The notes under the pieces: generated by a model
The model's input: only the letters and a program-made list of their open reading frames with translations
Told to the model about the DNA's origin: nothing
Database searches by the model: none
Shown: positions 43,283 through 51,099 of the stretch, in pieces
Numbering within the stretch: position 1 is the first letter of the stretch
How the letters are laid out: each line of letters opens with the position of its first letter
Program-made: the position numbers and the translations under genes
NCBI RefSeq assembly: GCF_002102265.1
Contig: NZ_LQPG01000017.1
Span: 62,001 to 126,000 of the forward strand
DNA: 64,000 bases
Direction: 5' to 3'
Source: Mycolicibacter longobardus
GTDB taxonomy: Bacteria > Actinomycetota > Actinomycetes > Mycobacteriales > Mycobacteriaceae

Positions 43283-45513
43283 TGCGCCTGCACCTTTCGC
43301 TCGGCGGGCGTCGGGATCAATCCGGCCGGCGCAAACCGCCGCGACAGCACCGGCGGCGGTTCGGTGATCGGATCCGTTCGGCGAATCGCACGCAGTGACA
43401 CCACGATTCCGGTCACGAACACCACGGCGACCACGGAGGCGAACACGATCGACAGGCTGCCCTGGATGAAGGTGTTGCGGACGACGTCGTGCAACTGCCG
43501 CGGATCGGCCGCCGACCCGAATGACGTTTCACCGGCCCGCTCAGCGGCCCGATAGGCGAAGTGCTGGGTCCAGTAGCCCACCCGCGGATCACCGGAGAAG
43601 ATCTTCTGCCACGACGCCGTCATGGTGACCGTCAGGTCCCAGAGCAGCGGAATGCCGGGAATCAGTGCCCATTTCAGGCCGGCGTGCCTGATCACGATCA
43701 CCGTCACCACGGTCAGTGCGATCGCGGCGAGCAACTGATTGGCGATGCCGAACAGCGGGAACAGGGTGTTGATCCCGCCGAGCGGATCGGTCACGCCCAT
43801 CAACAGGATCGAACCCCAGCCGGCGACCACGGCCAGGCTGCAGGCCCAAGCCCCGACGCGCCAACTCGGGTTGGCCAGCCGGCGCAGCGGCCCGCCGAGG
43901 TTGCTCAGTGCGTCGGCGAGCATGAACCGGGCCACCCGGGTCCCCGCGTCGAGGGTGGTCAGGATGAACAGCGCCTCGAACATGATCGCGAAGTGGTACC
44001 AGAACGCTTTGAGGGCCGGGCCGCCGAACACCCGGCCCAGCACGTCGGCCATCCCCACCGCCAGGGTCGGCGCGCCACCGGTGCGCGACACGATCGACTG
44101 CTCGCCGACAGCGGCGGCGGCCTCGCTGATCTGCTCGCCGGTCACCGGTGACCCGCCCAGGCCGAGTCCGTTGACGTAGGCGGCGGCGCTCTCGGCGGTG
44201 CCGCCGGTGGCGGCGACCGGGGCATTGAGGGCGAAGTACAGGTGCTGGTCCAGGATCGCGGCCGTGATCAGCGCCATCACCGCCACGAAAGACTCGGTGA
44301 GCATGCCGCCGTAGCCGATCAGCCGCATCTGGCTCTCTTTCTCCAGCAGTTTCGGGGTGGTGCCCGAGGCGATCAGCGAATGAAATCCCGACAGCGCGCC
44401 GCACGCGATCGTGATGAACAGGAACGGGAACAGCGACCCGGCGAACACCGGCCCGTCACCGGTGTGCGCGAACTCCGAGACGGCGGGAGCGGCCATCACC
44501 GGCCGGGCGAGCAGGATGCTGACGGCCAGCAGCGCGATGGTGCCGACCTTCATGAACGTCGACAGATAGTCGCGCGGCGCCAGCAGCAGCCACACCGGCA
44601 GCACCGAGGCCGCGAAGCCGTAGCCGATGATGCACCAGCACAACGTCACCGGGGACAGCGTGAACCAAGCGGCGCCCCAGGATGTTTCGGCGACCCACTT
44701 GCCGCCTGCGACAGCGCCCAGCAGTGCGATGACCCCGATCAGCGACACCTCCGACACCCGGCCCGGCCGCAGGAATCGCAGATAGCACCCCATGAACAGT
44801 GCGATCGGAATGGTCATCGCGATGGAGAACACCCCCCAGGGGCTGACCGCCAGCGCCCGCACCACGATCAGCGCCAGCACCGCGATCAGGATCACCATGA
44901 TCACCAGCACCCCGATGATCGCGGCCGCACCGCCGATCACGCCGAGTTCCTCGCGGGCCATCTGTCCCAATGAACGGCCGCGCCGCCGCACCGAGCACCA
45001 CAGCACCAGGTAGTCCTGCACGCAGCCGGCCACCACCGCGCCGATCACGATCCAGATGGCGCCCGGCAGATAGCCCATCTGCGTGGCCAGTACCGGGCCG
45101 ACCAGCGGGCCGGCGCCGGCGATCGCCGCGAAATGGTGGCCGAAGAGCACCCGCCGGTCGGTCGGCAGGTAGTCGGTGCCGTCCTCGAGAATCTCCGCGG
45201 GAGTGGCGTGCTCGTCGCGGGGGCGCACGATCTTGCGCTCGATAAACCTTGCGTAGAAACGAATTCCGATGATGTAGGTGCAGAGCGCGGCGATCACGAA
45301 CCACACGGCGTTCACCGACTCGCCGCGGGCGAACGCGATCACCGCCCACGCCACGGCGCCCACCACGGCGAGTGCACCGAACATCAATTTCTGGCGCGCG
45401 GAGATCGGGGAGCGGTCGATGACGGCGACCGGGGGCAGGCCGGGGTCGGTGTGGAGGTAGGTCACCGGGCCGTCGTGTCGCTCGAGCACTTCCGGCGCCG
45501 TCGGTGCGGCCAC
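43258..45513 (-). CDS. cstA: Carbon starvation protein CstA (pyruvate/peptide transporter)
   Basis: This 751-residue protein has about 16-18 hydrophobic segments and the CstA blocks YARFIERKIVRP, FGHHFAAIAGAGPLVGPVLATQMGYLPG, and SGFHSLIASGTTPKLL. The GTG at 45513 is preceded by AAGGAGG at good spacing. Members import pyruvate or peptides on carbon starvation. With YbdD it forms a two-gene operon, and poxB lies 3 kb away in the same window. Confidence 0.93.
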   Translation of the reverse strand: MAAPTAPEVLERHDGPVTYLHTDPGLPPVAVIDRSPISARQKLMFGALAVVGAVAWAVIAFARGESVNAVWFVIAALCTYIIGIRFYARFIERKIVRPRDEHATPAEILEDGTDYLPTDRRVLFGHHFAAIAGAGPLVGPVLATQMGYLPGAIWIVIGAVVAGCVQDYLVLWCSVRRRGRSLGQMAREELGVIGGAAAIIGVLVIMVILIAVLALIVVRALAVSPWGVFSIAMTIPIALFMGCYLRFLRPGRVSEVSLIGVIALLGAVAGGKWVAETSWGAAWFTLSPVTLCWCIIGYGFAASVLPVWLLLAPRDYLSTFMKVGTIALLAVSILLARPVMAAPAVSEFAHTGDGPVFAGSLFPFLFITIACGALSGFHSLIASGTTPKLLEKESQMRLIGYGGMLTESFVAVMALITAAILDQHLYFALNAPVAATGGTAESAAAYVNGLGLGGSPVTGEQISEAAAAVGEQSIVSRTGGAPTLAVGMADVLGRVFGGPALKAFWYHFAIMFEALFILTTLDAGTRVARFMLADALSNLGGPLRRLANPSWRVGAWACSLAVVAGWGSILLMGVTDPLGGINTLFPLFGIANQLLAAIALTVVTVIVIRHAGLKWALIPGIPLLWDLTVTMTASWQKIFSGDPRVGYWTQHFAYRAAERAGETSFGSAADPRQLHDVVRNTFIQGSLSIVFASVVAVVFVTGIVVSLRAIRRTDPITEPPPVLSRRFAPAGLIPTPAERKVQAQWDAHSTG

Positions 45514-45579
45514 GGTTCCCTCCTTGGGCCCTGTCTGATGCCCGAGGGGCAGTGGTTTCCGAGCGGAACGATAACTTGT

Positions 45580-45604
45580 CTAGATTCTCAACTACTAGAT
45601 TCTC
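45580..45604. promoter_or_regulatory. Tandem direct repeats in the cstA / SDR intergenic region
   Basis: CTAGATTCTC occurs twice (45580-45589 and 45595-45604), 15 bp apart. They lie upstream of the SDR start at 45631 and 67-91 bp from the cstA start. Such direct repeats on one helical face can bind a regulator. No regulator is adjacent, and the sequence does not match the KstR palindrome. Confidence 0.4.
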
Positions 45605-45630
45605 GCGTAACGGTCTGAAGGGGTGTGTGG

Positions 45631-46398
45631 ATGGACATCAACGGCAAGAAGGTCATCATCGTCGGCGGCGCCTCCGGGATGGGGCGAGCCACCGCGGAGC
45701 TGCTGGCCGCCGGGGGAGCCGACGTTGCGGTGCTCGACCGGGAGGGTTCGGAGGGCGGGGAGGTGGCCGCGGGCCTGAAGGGGGGAGCCGGCGCCTTCTA
45801 CCCGGTGGATGTCACCGACTTCGCCGGCACTGAGAAGACCCTGGCCGCAGCGGTCGAGGGCCTCGGCGGCCTGCACGTCATCGTCACCACCGCGGGCGGT
45901 GGCATCGCCAAGCGCACCCTGTCCAAGTCCGGCCCGCACGACCTGGAGTCGTTCCGCGCGGTGATCGACCTGAACCTGGTCGCCACGTTCAACATCAACC
46001 GGCTGGCCGCGGCACACATGAGCACCAACGAGCCCGAAGACGATGAGCGCGGGGTCATCATCAACACGGCCTCGATCGCGGCCTTCGAAGGCCAGATCGG
46101 CCAGGTGGCCTACACCGCCGCCAAGGCGGGCATCGCCGGCATGGCCCTGACCATGGCTCGTGACCTCGGCTCGGTGGGCATCCGGGCGCTGGCGATCGCT
46201 CCGAGCCTGTTCGCCACCGGACTGACCAAGGGCATCCCGGAGGAGTTCGCCAGCGCGCTGACCAAGGACGCGGCGTTCCCCAAGCGTCTGGGCCGGCCCG
46301 AGGAGTTCGCCAAGCTGGTCGCCGCCGTCGTCGACAACCCGATGCTCAACGGGCAGTGCCTGCGACTCGACGCCGGGCAACGATTCGCTCCCAAGTAG
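45631..46398 (+). CDS. Short-chain dehydrogenase, 3-hydroxyacyl-CoA dehydrogenase type II (HSD10)-like
   Basis: This 255-residue SDR has the cofactor motif VGGASGMGRAT, D-binding AVLDRE, NTASIAAFEGQIGQVAYTAAKAG with the Ser-Tyr-Lys catalytic set, and the C-terminal VVDNPMLNGQCLRLDAG characteristic of the HSD10 group. ATG 45631 (MDINGKK) is preferred over a GTG two codons upstream. It lies 32 bp ahead of the fused FadE gene. The pair can catalyse two adjacent beta-oxidation steps. Confidence 0.9.
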   Translation: MDINGKKVIIVGGASGMGRATAELLAAGGADVAVLDREGSEGGEVAAGLKGGAGAFYPVDVTDFAGTEKTLAAAVEGLGGLHVIVTTAGGGIAKRTLSKSGPHDLESFRAVIDLNLVATFNINRLAAAHMSTNEPEDDERGVIINTASIAAFEGQIGQVAYTAAKAGIAGMALTMARDLGSVGIRALAIAPSLFATGLTKGIPEEFASALTKDAAFPKRLGRPEEFAKLVAAVVDNPMLNGQCLRLDAGQRFAPK

Positions 46399-46430
46399 CT
46401 TCCCGAGTAGACGAATCCAGGAGGCTTCCC

Positions 46431-48596
46431 ATGGGCATCGCAGTAACCGACGACCACCGCGAACTGGCCGAGGTGGCCCGCGGATTCCTGACCGCACAGA
46501 AAGCCCGCTCGGCGGCCCGTGCGCTGCTGGACGCCGAAGACGAGAGTCGGCCACCGTTCTGGGGAGAACTCGCGGCCCTGGGCTGGCTGGGCCTGCATAT
46601 CGACGAGCAGTACGGCGGCTCGGGCTTCGGGCTGCCGGAGCTGGTGGTGGTGATCGAGGAGCTGGGCCGGGCGGTGGCGCCGGGACCGTTCGTTCCGACG
46701 GTCATCGCCTCGGCGGTGATCGCCGCCGCCGGCACCCCCGAACAGCAGGCCCGCCTGCTGCCCGGACTGATCGACGGTTCGGTGACCGCGGGAGTGGGTC
46801 TGGCCGGTGACGTCGCCCTCGACGGGGGTGTGGCCTCTGGTGACGCCGGGATCGTGTTGGGCGCCGGGCTGGCCGACGTGCTGCTGGTGGCGGCCGGCGA
46901 GGACGTGCTGGTGCTGGAGCGTGACCGGGCCGGAGTGAACGTCGACGTGCCCGGCAACCTCGACCCGACCCGGCGCTCCGGGCGGGTGACGCTGACCGGT
47001 GTCGGGATCAGCGCCGACGACGTCCTGGCCGGTGGGCGCGAGTCGGCGCTGGCGCGGGCCCGGGTGCTGCTGGCGGCCGAGGCGGTGGGCGGCGCGGCCG
47101 ACTGCACGGACTCGGCGGTCGAGTACGCCAAGGTGCGCGAACAGTTCGGCCGGACCATCGCCACCTTCCAGGCCATCAAGCATCACTGCGCGAACATGCT
47201 GGTCGGCGCCGAGTCGGCCACCGCCGCGGTGTGGGATGCCGCCCGTGCCGACGGCGAGGACGAGTTCGCGTTCCGGCTGGCCGCCGCAGTGGCCGCCACC
47301 CTGGCGTTTCCGGCCTACGTGCGCAACGCCGAGCTGAACATCCAGGTGCACGGCGGTATCGGCTACACCTGGGAGCACGACGCCCACCTGCAGCTGCGTC
47401 GCGCACTGACGGTGCAGGCCCTGTTCGGCGGTGACGCACCGGCCCTGGCCGTCTTCGAGAGCGCCGCCGCCGGCATCACCCGGGCCAACAGCCTCGACCT
47501 GCCGCCCGAGGCCGAGGAACTGCGCACCCGGATCCACGCCGACGCGGCGGAGATCGCCGCGTTGGGCGCCGACGAACAGTTGGATCGGCTGATCGCGACC
47601 GGTTACGTGATGCCGCATTGGCCCAAGCCGTGGGGCCGGGCCGCCGACGCGGTCGAGCAGCTGGTGATCGAGCAGGAGTTCAGCGCCGCCGGTGTCCAGC
47701 GGCCCGACTACTCGATCACCGGCTGGGTGATCCTGACGCTGATCCAGCAGGGCACCGACTGGCAGATCGAGCGATTCGTGGAGAAGGCGCTGCGCCAGGA
47801 GGAGATCTGGTGCCAGCTGTTCTCCGAGCCGGACGCCGGCTCGGATGCCGCCGCGGTCAAGACCAAGGCCACCCGGGTCGAGGGCGGCTGGAAGATCAAC
47901 GGCCAGAAGGTGTGGACGTCCGGCGCGCACCTGTGCCGGCGCGGCCTGGCGACCGTGCGCACCGACTTCGACGTCCCCAAGCACGCCGGCATCACCATGG
48001 TGATCATCGACATGGAGGCGCCCGGGGTCGAGGTGCGGCCGCTGCGTCAGATCACCGGCGGTTCGGAGTTCAACGAGGTGTTCTTCAACGACGTCTTCGT
48101 GCCCGACGAGGACGTCGTCGGCGAGGTGAACGAGGGCTGGAAGGTGGCCCGGGCCACCTTGGGCAATGAGCGGGTCAGCATCGGCGGGGGCGGCTCCTAC
48201 ACCGCCGGCATCGACCAGCGGCTGATCGCGCTGGCCCAGCAGCACCGGCAGTCGATGGCCGACGCGGCCACCCGGGTCGGGCGGTTCGTCGCCGACGAGC
48301 ACGCATTGCGGCTGCTGAACCTGCGCCGGGTGGCGCGCAGCATCGCCGGTGCCGGCCCCGGCCCGGAGGGCAACGTCACCAAGCTCAAGCTCGCCGAGCA
48401 CATGGGCGACGGTGCGGCTATCGGAGCGGCGTTGCTGGGACCCGACGTCGCCCTCGACGACGGGCCGGGCGCGATGGCCGGCCGGATGGTGATGGGGGCG
48501 CGCGGGATCGCGATCGCCGGCGGCACCTCGGAGGTGACCCGCAATCAGATCGCCGAGCGGATCCTTGGGATGCCCCGCGACCCGCTGATCAAGTAG
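46431..48596 (+). CDS. Fused double-domain acyl-CoA dehydrogenase (FadE6/FadE34 type)
   Basis: This 721-residue protein contains two acyl-CoA dehydrogenase units. The first (residues ~1-350) ends in VHGGIGYTWEHDAHLQLRRAL. The second (~385-721) has FSEPDAGSDAAAVKTKA, INGQKVWTSGA and GTSEVTRNQIAERILGMP. It parallels mycobacterial FadE6, FadE22 and FadE34. The last acts on a steroid side chain, so its neighbours here (CYP125-like P450, SDR) hint at sterol or isoprenoid degradation. ATG 46431 is preceded by AGGAGG. Confidence 0.9.
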   Translation: MGIAVTDDHRELAEVARGFLTAQKARSAARALLDAEDESRPPFWGELAALGWLGLHIDEQYGGSGFGLPELVVVIEELGRAVAPGPFVPTVIASAVIAAAGTPEQQARLLPGLIDGSVTAGVGLAGDVALDGGVASGDAGIVLGAGLADVLLVAAGEDVLVLERDRAGVNVDVPGNLDPTRRSGRVTLTGVGISADDVLAGGRESALARARVLLAAEAVGGAADCTDSAVEYAKVREQFGRTIATFQAIKHHCANMLVGAESATAAVWDAARADGEDEFAFRLAAAVAATLAFPAYVRNAELNIQVHGGIGYTWEHDAHLQLRRALTVQALFGGDAPALAVFESAAAGITRANSLDLPPEAEELRTRIHADAAEIAALGADEQLDRLIATGYVMPHWPKPWGRAADAVEQLVIEQEFSAAGVQRPDYSITGWVILTLIQQGTDWQIERFVEKALRQEEIWCQLFSEPDAGSDAAAVKTKATRVEGGWKINGQKVWTSGAHLCRRGLATVRTDFDVPKHAGITMVIIDMEAPGVEVRPLRQITGGSEFNEVFFNDVFVPDEDVVGEVNEGWKVARATLGNERVSIGGGGSYTAGIDQRLIALAQQHRQSMADAATRVGRFVADEHALRLLNLRRVARSIAGAGPGPEGNVTKLKLAEHMGDGAAIGAALLGPDVALDDGPGAMAGRMVMGARGIAIAGGTSEVTRNQIAERILGMPRDPLIK

Positions 48597-48617
48597 CGTT
48601 CTTCTCGGCGCGAGGGT

Positions 48618-48639
48618 GCGTGTTTGCACGGCGACACGC
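48618..48639. repeat. Small palindrome in the fadE / poxB intergenic region
   Basis: GCGTGT (48618-48623) and ACACGC (48634-48639) form a short hairpin around TTGCACGGCG. It lies in the 95-bp gap ahead of poxB. I recall GGTGCGTGTTTGCA-type sequences in other mycobacterial gaps, so it may be a dispersed element. Evidence is weak. Confidence 0.3.
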
Positions 48640-48691
48640 CGGCTGCAACGGCATTCTGCGCACGCTCGCTCGTGGGTGAGGAGGATGCGAA

Positions 48692-50428
48692 ATGGCAACC
48701 GTCGCTGACCATGTCATCGCGACCCTCAAGCGCAGCGGCGTACAGCGGGCCTACGGGATACCCGGCGACAGCCTCAACGGCTTCACCGACGCGATCCGCC
48801 GAGCCGACGACTTCAGCTGGGAACAGGTGCGCCATGAGGAGACCGCCGCCTTCGCGGCCGCCGCTGAGGCGGCGCTGACCGGCGCGTTGGCGGTGTGCGC
48901 GGGCAGTTGCGGACCCGGCAACCTGCACCTGATCAACGGGCTGTTCGACGCACAGCGCACCCGGGTGCCGGTGCTGGCGATCGCCGCCCACATCCCGCTG
49001 GCCGAGGTCGGCTCCGACTACTTCCAGGAAACCCATCCGCAGAACCTGTTTCGCGAGTGCAGTGTCTACTGCGAGTTGGTCAGCACTCCCGAGCAGGCGC
49101 CGCGCATCCTGGCGATGGCCATGCGCGCGGCGGTGGAGGAGAACGGCGTCGCCGTCGTCGTCGTGCCGGGCGAGGTCTTCGGTCACCGCCTCGACGAGAC
49201 CGGCTGGGGAGCGCGTCCGCTGCTACCCACCGGATCGGTGTGCCACCCCGACGAGCAGGGGCTGAGGGCAGCCGCGGCCATGCTCAACTCTGCCGCCAAC
49301 GTCACCATCCTGGCCGGCGCGGGGGTGGCCGGCGCCCACGATCTGGTTGTCGAGCTGGCGCACACGCTGCAGGCCCCGATCGTTCACGCATTGCGCGGCA
49401 AGGAGTACATCGAGTACGACAATCCCTATGACGTCGGCATGACAGGGCTGCTCGGGTTCGCCTCCGGGTACAAGGCGATCGCGGAAGCCGACGTGCTGCT
49501 GATGCTCGGCACCGACTTTCCTTACCAGCAGTTCTATCCCGACCGCGCGCAGATCATCCAAATCGACATCCGCGGCCGAAACCTGGGCCGGCGCACCCCG
49601 ATCGATCTCGGGTTGCTCGGCACGGTCGCCGACACCGTCGCAGCGCTGCGCCCGTTGTTGACGAGCAAGACCGACCGCACCCACCTGGAAAGGTCGCTGA
49701 AGCACTACCGCAAGACCCGTAAGCGGCTGGACTCACTGGCCTCCAACGATCGGGACCGCACCCCGATACGTCCCGAATACGTTGCCGCGGTGGCCGATCG
49801 GTTGGCCGCAGATGATGCGGTCTTCACCGTCGACGTCGGCTCCCCGGTGGTTTGGGCGGCGCGCTACGTGAGCATGAACGGGCGACGACGGCTGATCGGG
49901 TCGTTCAACCACGGCACCATGGCGTGCGCGCTGCCGCATGCGATCGGTGCACAGACCGCCGACCGTGAGCGGCAAGTCGTCGCGCTGGCCGGCGACGGCG
50001 GGCTGGCGATGCTGTTCGGAGAGTTGCTCACCCTGAACCAGAACCGCCTGCCGGTCAAGGTGATCGTGTTCAACAATTCGTCGCTCAACTTCGTCGAACT
50101 GGAGATGAAGGCCGCCGGCATCGTCAACTTCGGCACCGAGTTGGACAACCCGGACTTCGGCGCCGTCGCCACCGCGCTGGGCATGTTCGGGCGCCGGGTC
50201 GAGCAGCCCGCCGAGCTGGAGGACGCCCTGCGGGACGCGTTCGCCTACGACGGACCGGCCGTGGTCGACGTCGTCACCGCCCGCCAGGAACTGTCGATCC
50301 CGCCGGCGATCACCGCCGAACAGGCCAAAGGGTTCTCGCTCTATGCGATCCGGACCATCCTGGCCGGTCGCGCCGATGAACTGCTTGACCTGGTGAGCAC
50401 CAACGTGGCCCGCCGCATCTTGAATTGA
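48692..50428 (+). CDS. poxB: Pyruvate:quinone oxidoreductase (PoxB-like, ThDP-dependent)
   Basis: This 578-residue ThDP enzyme converts pyruvate to acetate and CO2 and passes electrons via FAD to membrane quinones. It tracks E. coli PoxB throughout: GIPGDSLNGFTDAI with the N-terminal catalytic Glu in VRHEETAAFAAAAE, FQETHPQNLFRECSVYCELVSTPEQ, APIVHALRGKEYIEYDNPYDVGMTGL, and the ThDP motif GDGGLAMLFGELLTLNQNRLPVKVIVFNN. The C-terminal AKGFSLYAIRTILAGRADE, which in E. coli becomes the membrane-binding helix, is conserved. GAGGAGG precedes ATG 48692. Confidence 0.93.
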   Translation: MATVADHVIATLKRSGVQRAYGIPGDSLNGFTDAIRRADDFSWEQVRHEETAAFAAAAEAALTGALAVCAGSCGPGNLHLINGLFDAQRTRVPVLAIAAHIPLAEVGSDYFQETHPQNLFRECSVYCELVSTPEQAPRILAMAMRAAVEENGVAVVVVPGEVFGHRLDETGWGARPLLPTGSVCHPDEQGLRAAAAMLNSAANVTILAGAGVAGAHDLVVELAHTLQAPIVHALRGKEYIEYDNPYDVGMTGLLGFASGYKAIAEADVLLMLGTDFPYQQFYPDRAQIIQIDIRGRNLGRRTPIDLGLLGTVADTVAALRPLLTSKTDRTHLERSLKHYRKTRKRLDSLASNDRDRTPIRPEYVAAVADRLAADDAVFTVDVGSPVVWAARYVSMNGRRRLIGSFNHGTMACALPHAIGAQTADRERQVVALAGDGGLAMLFGELLTLNQNRLPVKVIVFNNSSLNFVELEMKAAGIVNFGTELDNPDFGAVATALGMFGRRVEQPAELEDALRDAFAYDGPAVVDVVTARQELSIPPAITAEQAKGFSLYAIRTILAGRADELLDLVSTNVARRILN

Positions 50429-50498
50429 TATCGATCTCGGCGCTGGTTCATAAATGCCTTGCGCCTCCAGCGGACGCGCCACTAGCCTTGGTGACATC

Positions 50499-50543
50499 AT
50501 GCAACTTCTTCTCGTAGTAGCCAGTACCCGCAGCGGGGTCTGA
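50499..50543 (+). CDS. Leucine/valine-rich leader peptide
   Basis: A 14-codon frame reads MQLLLVVASTRSGV then TGA. It contains three consecutive Leu codons followed by two Val codons, which is what an amino-acid-sensing attenuator leader requires. It lies 75 bp ahead of a LeuA-regulatory-domain gene. A possible promoter (TTGCGC 50459, TAGCCT 50483) lies upstream, unproven. No standard gene finder would report it. Confidence 0.7.
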   Translation: MQLLLVVASTRSGV

Positions 50544-50605
50544 TCCAGACCGACCCCCCGCTGTGGGTCGGAAGCTACTACCCGTCGGTCGCTCTCTTCG
50601 AGCAG
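50514..50605 (+). promoter_or_regulatory. Foldable leader RNA (attenuator-like) upstream of the LeuA-domain gene
   Basis: GTAGTAGC (50514-50521, inside the leader's Val codons) pairs with GCTACTAC (50574-50581), and within that CAGCGGGG (50531-50538) pairs with CCCCGCTG (50556-50563). An alternative pairing ACCGAC (50549-50554) with GTCGGT (50584-50589) is mutually exclusive with part of it. Ribosome stalling at the Leu/Val codons would open the first stem. There is no U-tract, so the control could be at translation. Confidence 0.65.
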
Positions 50606-50618
50606 AAAAGACCGCATC

Positions 50619-51098
50619 ATGACCAGCACATCTTTCGCAGACCGCTTCACCACCCGACTCCCACGTGAACTGCGCGACCAAGGCGCGCAGCTGACCTGGG
50701 AGGGGTTCGTGGCCGCCTACGGGCACGCCACGGGGCCGCTGCGAGTCGGCAGGTGGCGCTGCCTGGACTCCGAACGGCCGGGCAGCCGGCTGGGCCTGCA
50801 GAGCAGGACCTACCAGGCCACGATCGCCGTCGGCGACCGATCCGGTACCTGTACCGCGGCGGCGTACGGGCCGCTGGCCGCGCTCACCGAGATGCTGTAC
50901 GAACGTGGAATCACGTTGGAAATACTCGGGTTTCACCAGCTCGGCTGCGGAGATGAGACGGCGACGTTCATCCACGGCTCCAACGGCCGCGAGACGGCCT
51001 GGGCGGTCGGTTTCGCACCGGATGCCGGGGGCTCCGTGGTGGAAGCGGTTGTCACCTGCGTTAACCGACTGCTGACCGCTACCGCGGCCGGCGAGTGA
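50619..51098 (+). CDS. Stand-alone LeuA regulatory (allosteric) domain protein
   Basis: This 159-residue protein lacks any catalytic TIM barrel. From about residue 65 it matches the C-terminal leucine-binding domain of isopropylmalate synthase: YQATIAVGDRSGTCTAAAYGPLAALTEMLYERGI, then a variable loop and TAWAVGFAPDAGGSVVEAVVTCVNRLL. In mycobacterial LeuA that domain binds leucine. Here it could sense leucine or modulate LeuA by hetero-association. ATG 50619 has only a weak ribosome site. It converges on cyp136 with a 1-bp gap. Confidence 0.75.
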   Translation: MTSTSFADRFTTRLPRELRDQGAQLTWEGFVAAYGHATGPLRVGRWRCLDSERPGSRLGLQSRTYQATIAVGDRSGTCTAAAYGPLAALTEMLYERGITLEILGFHQLGCGDETATFIHGSNGRETAWAVGFAPDAGGSVVEAVVTCVNRLLTATAAGE

Positions 51099-51099
51099 A

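Noticed and set aside
46110..48698. 862-codon open frame on the minus strand opposite the fused fadE
   Set aside because: It is the exact complement of a conserved acyl-CoA dehydrogenase gene, with low-complexity His/Gly/Arg-rich translation and no recognisable domain.
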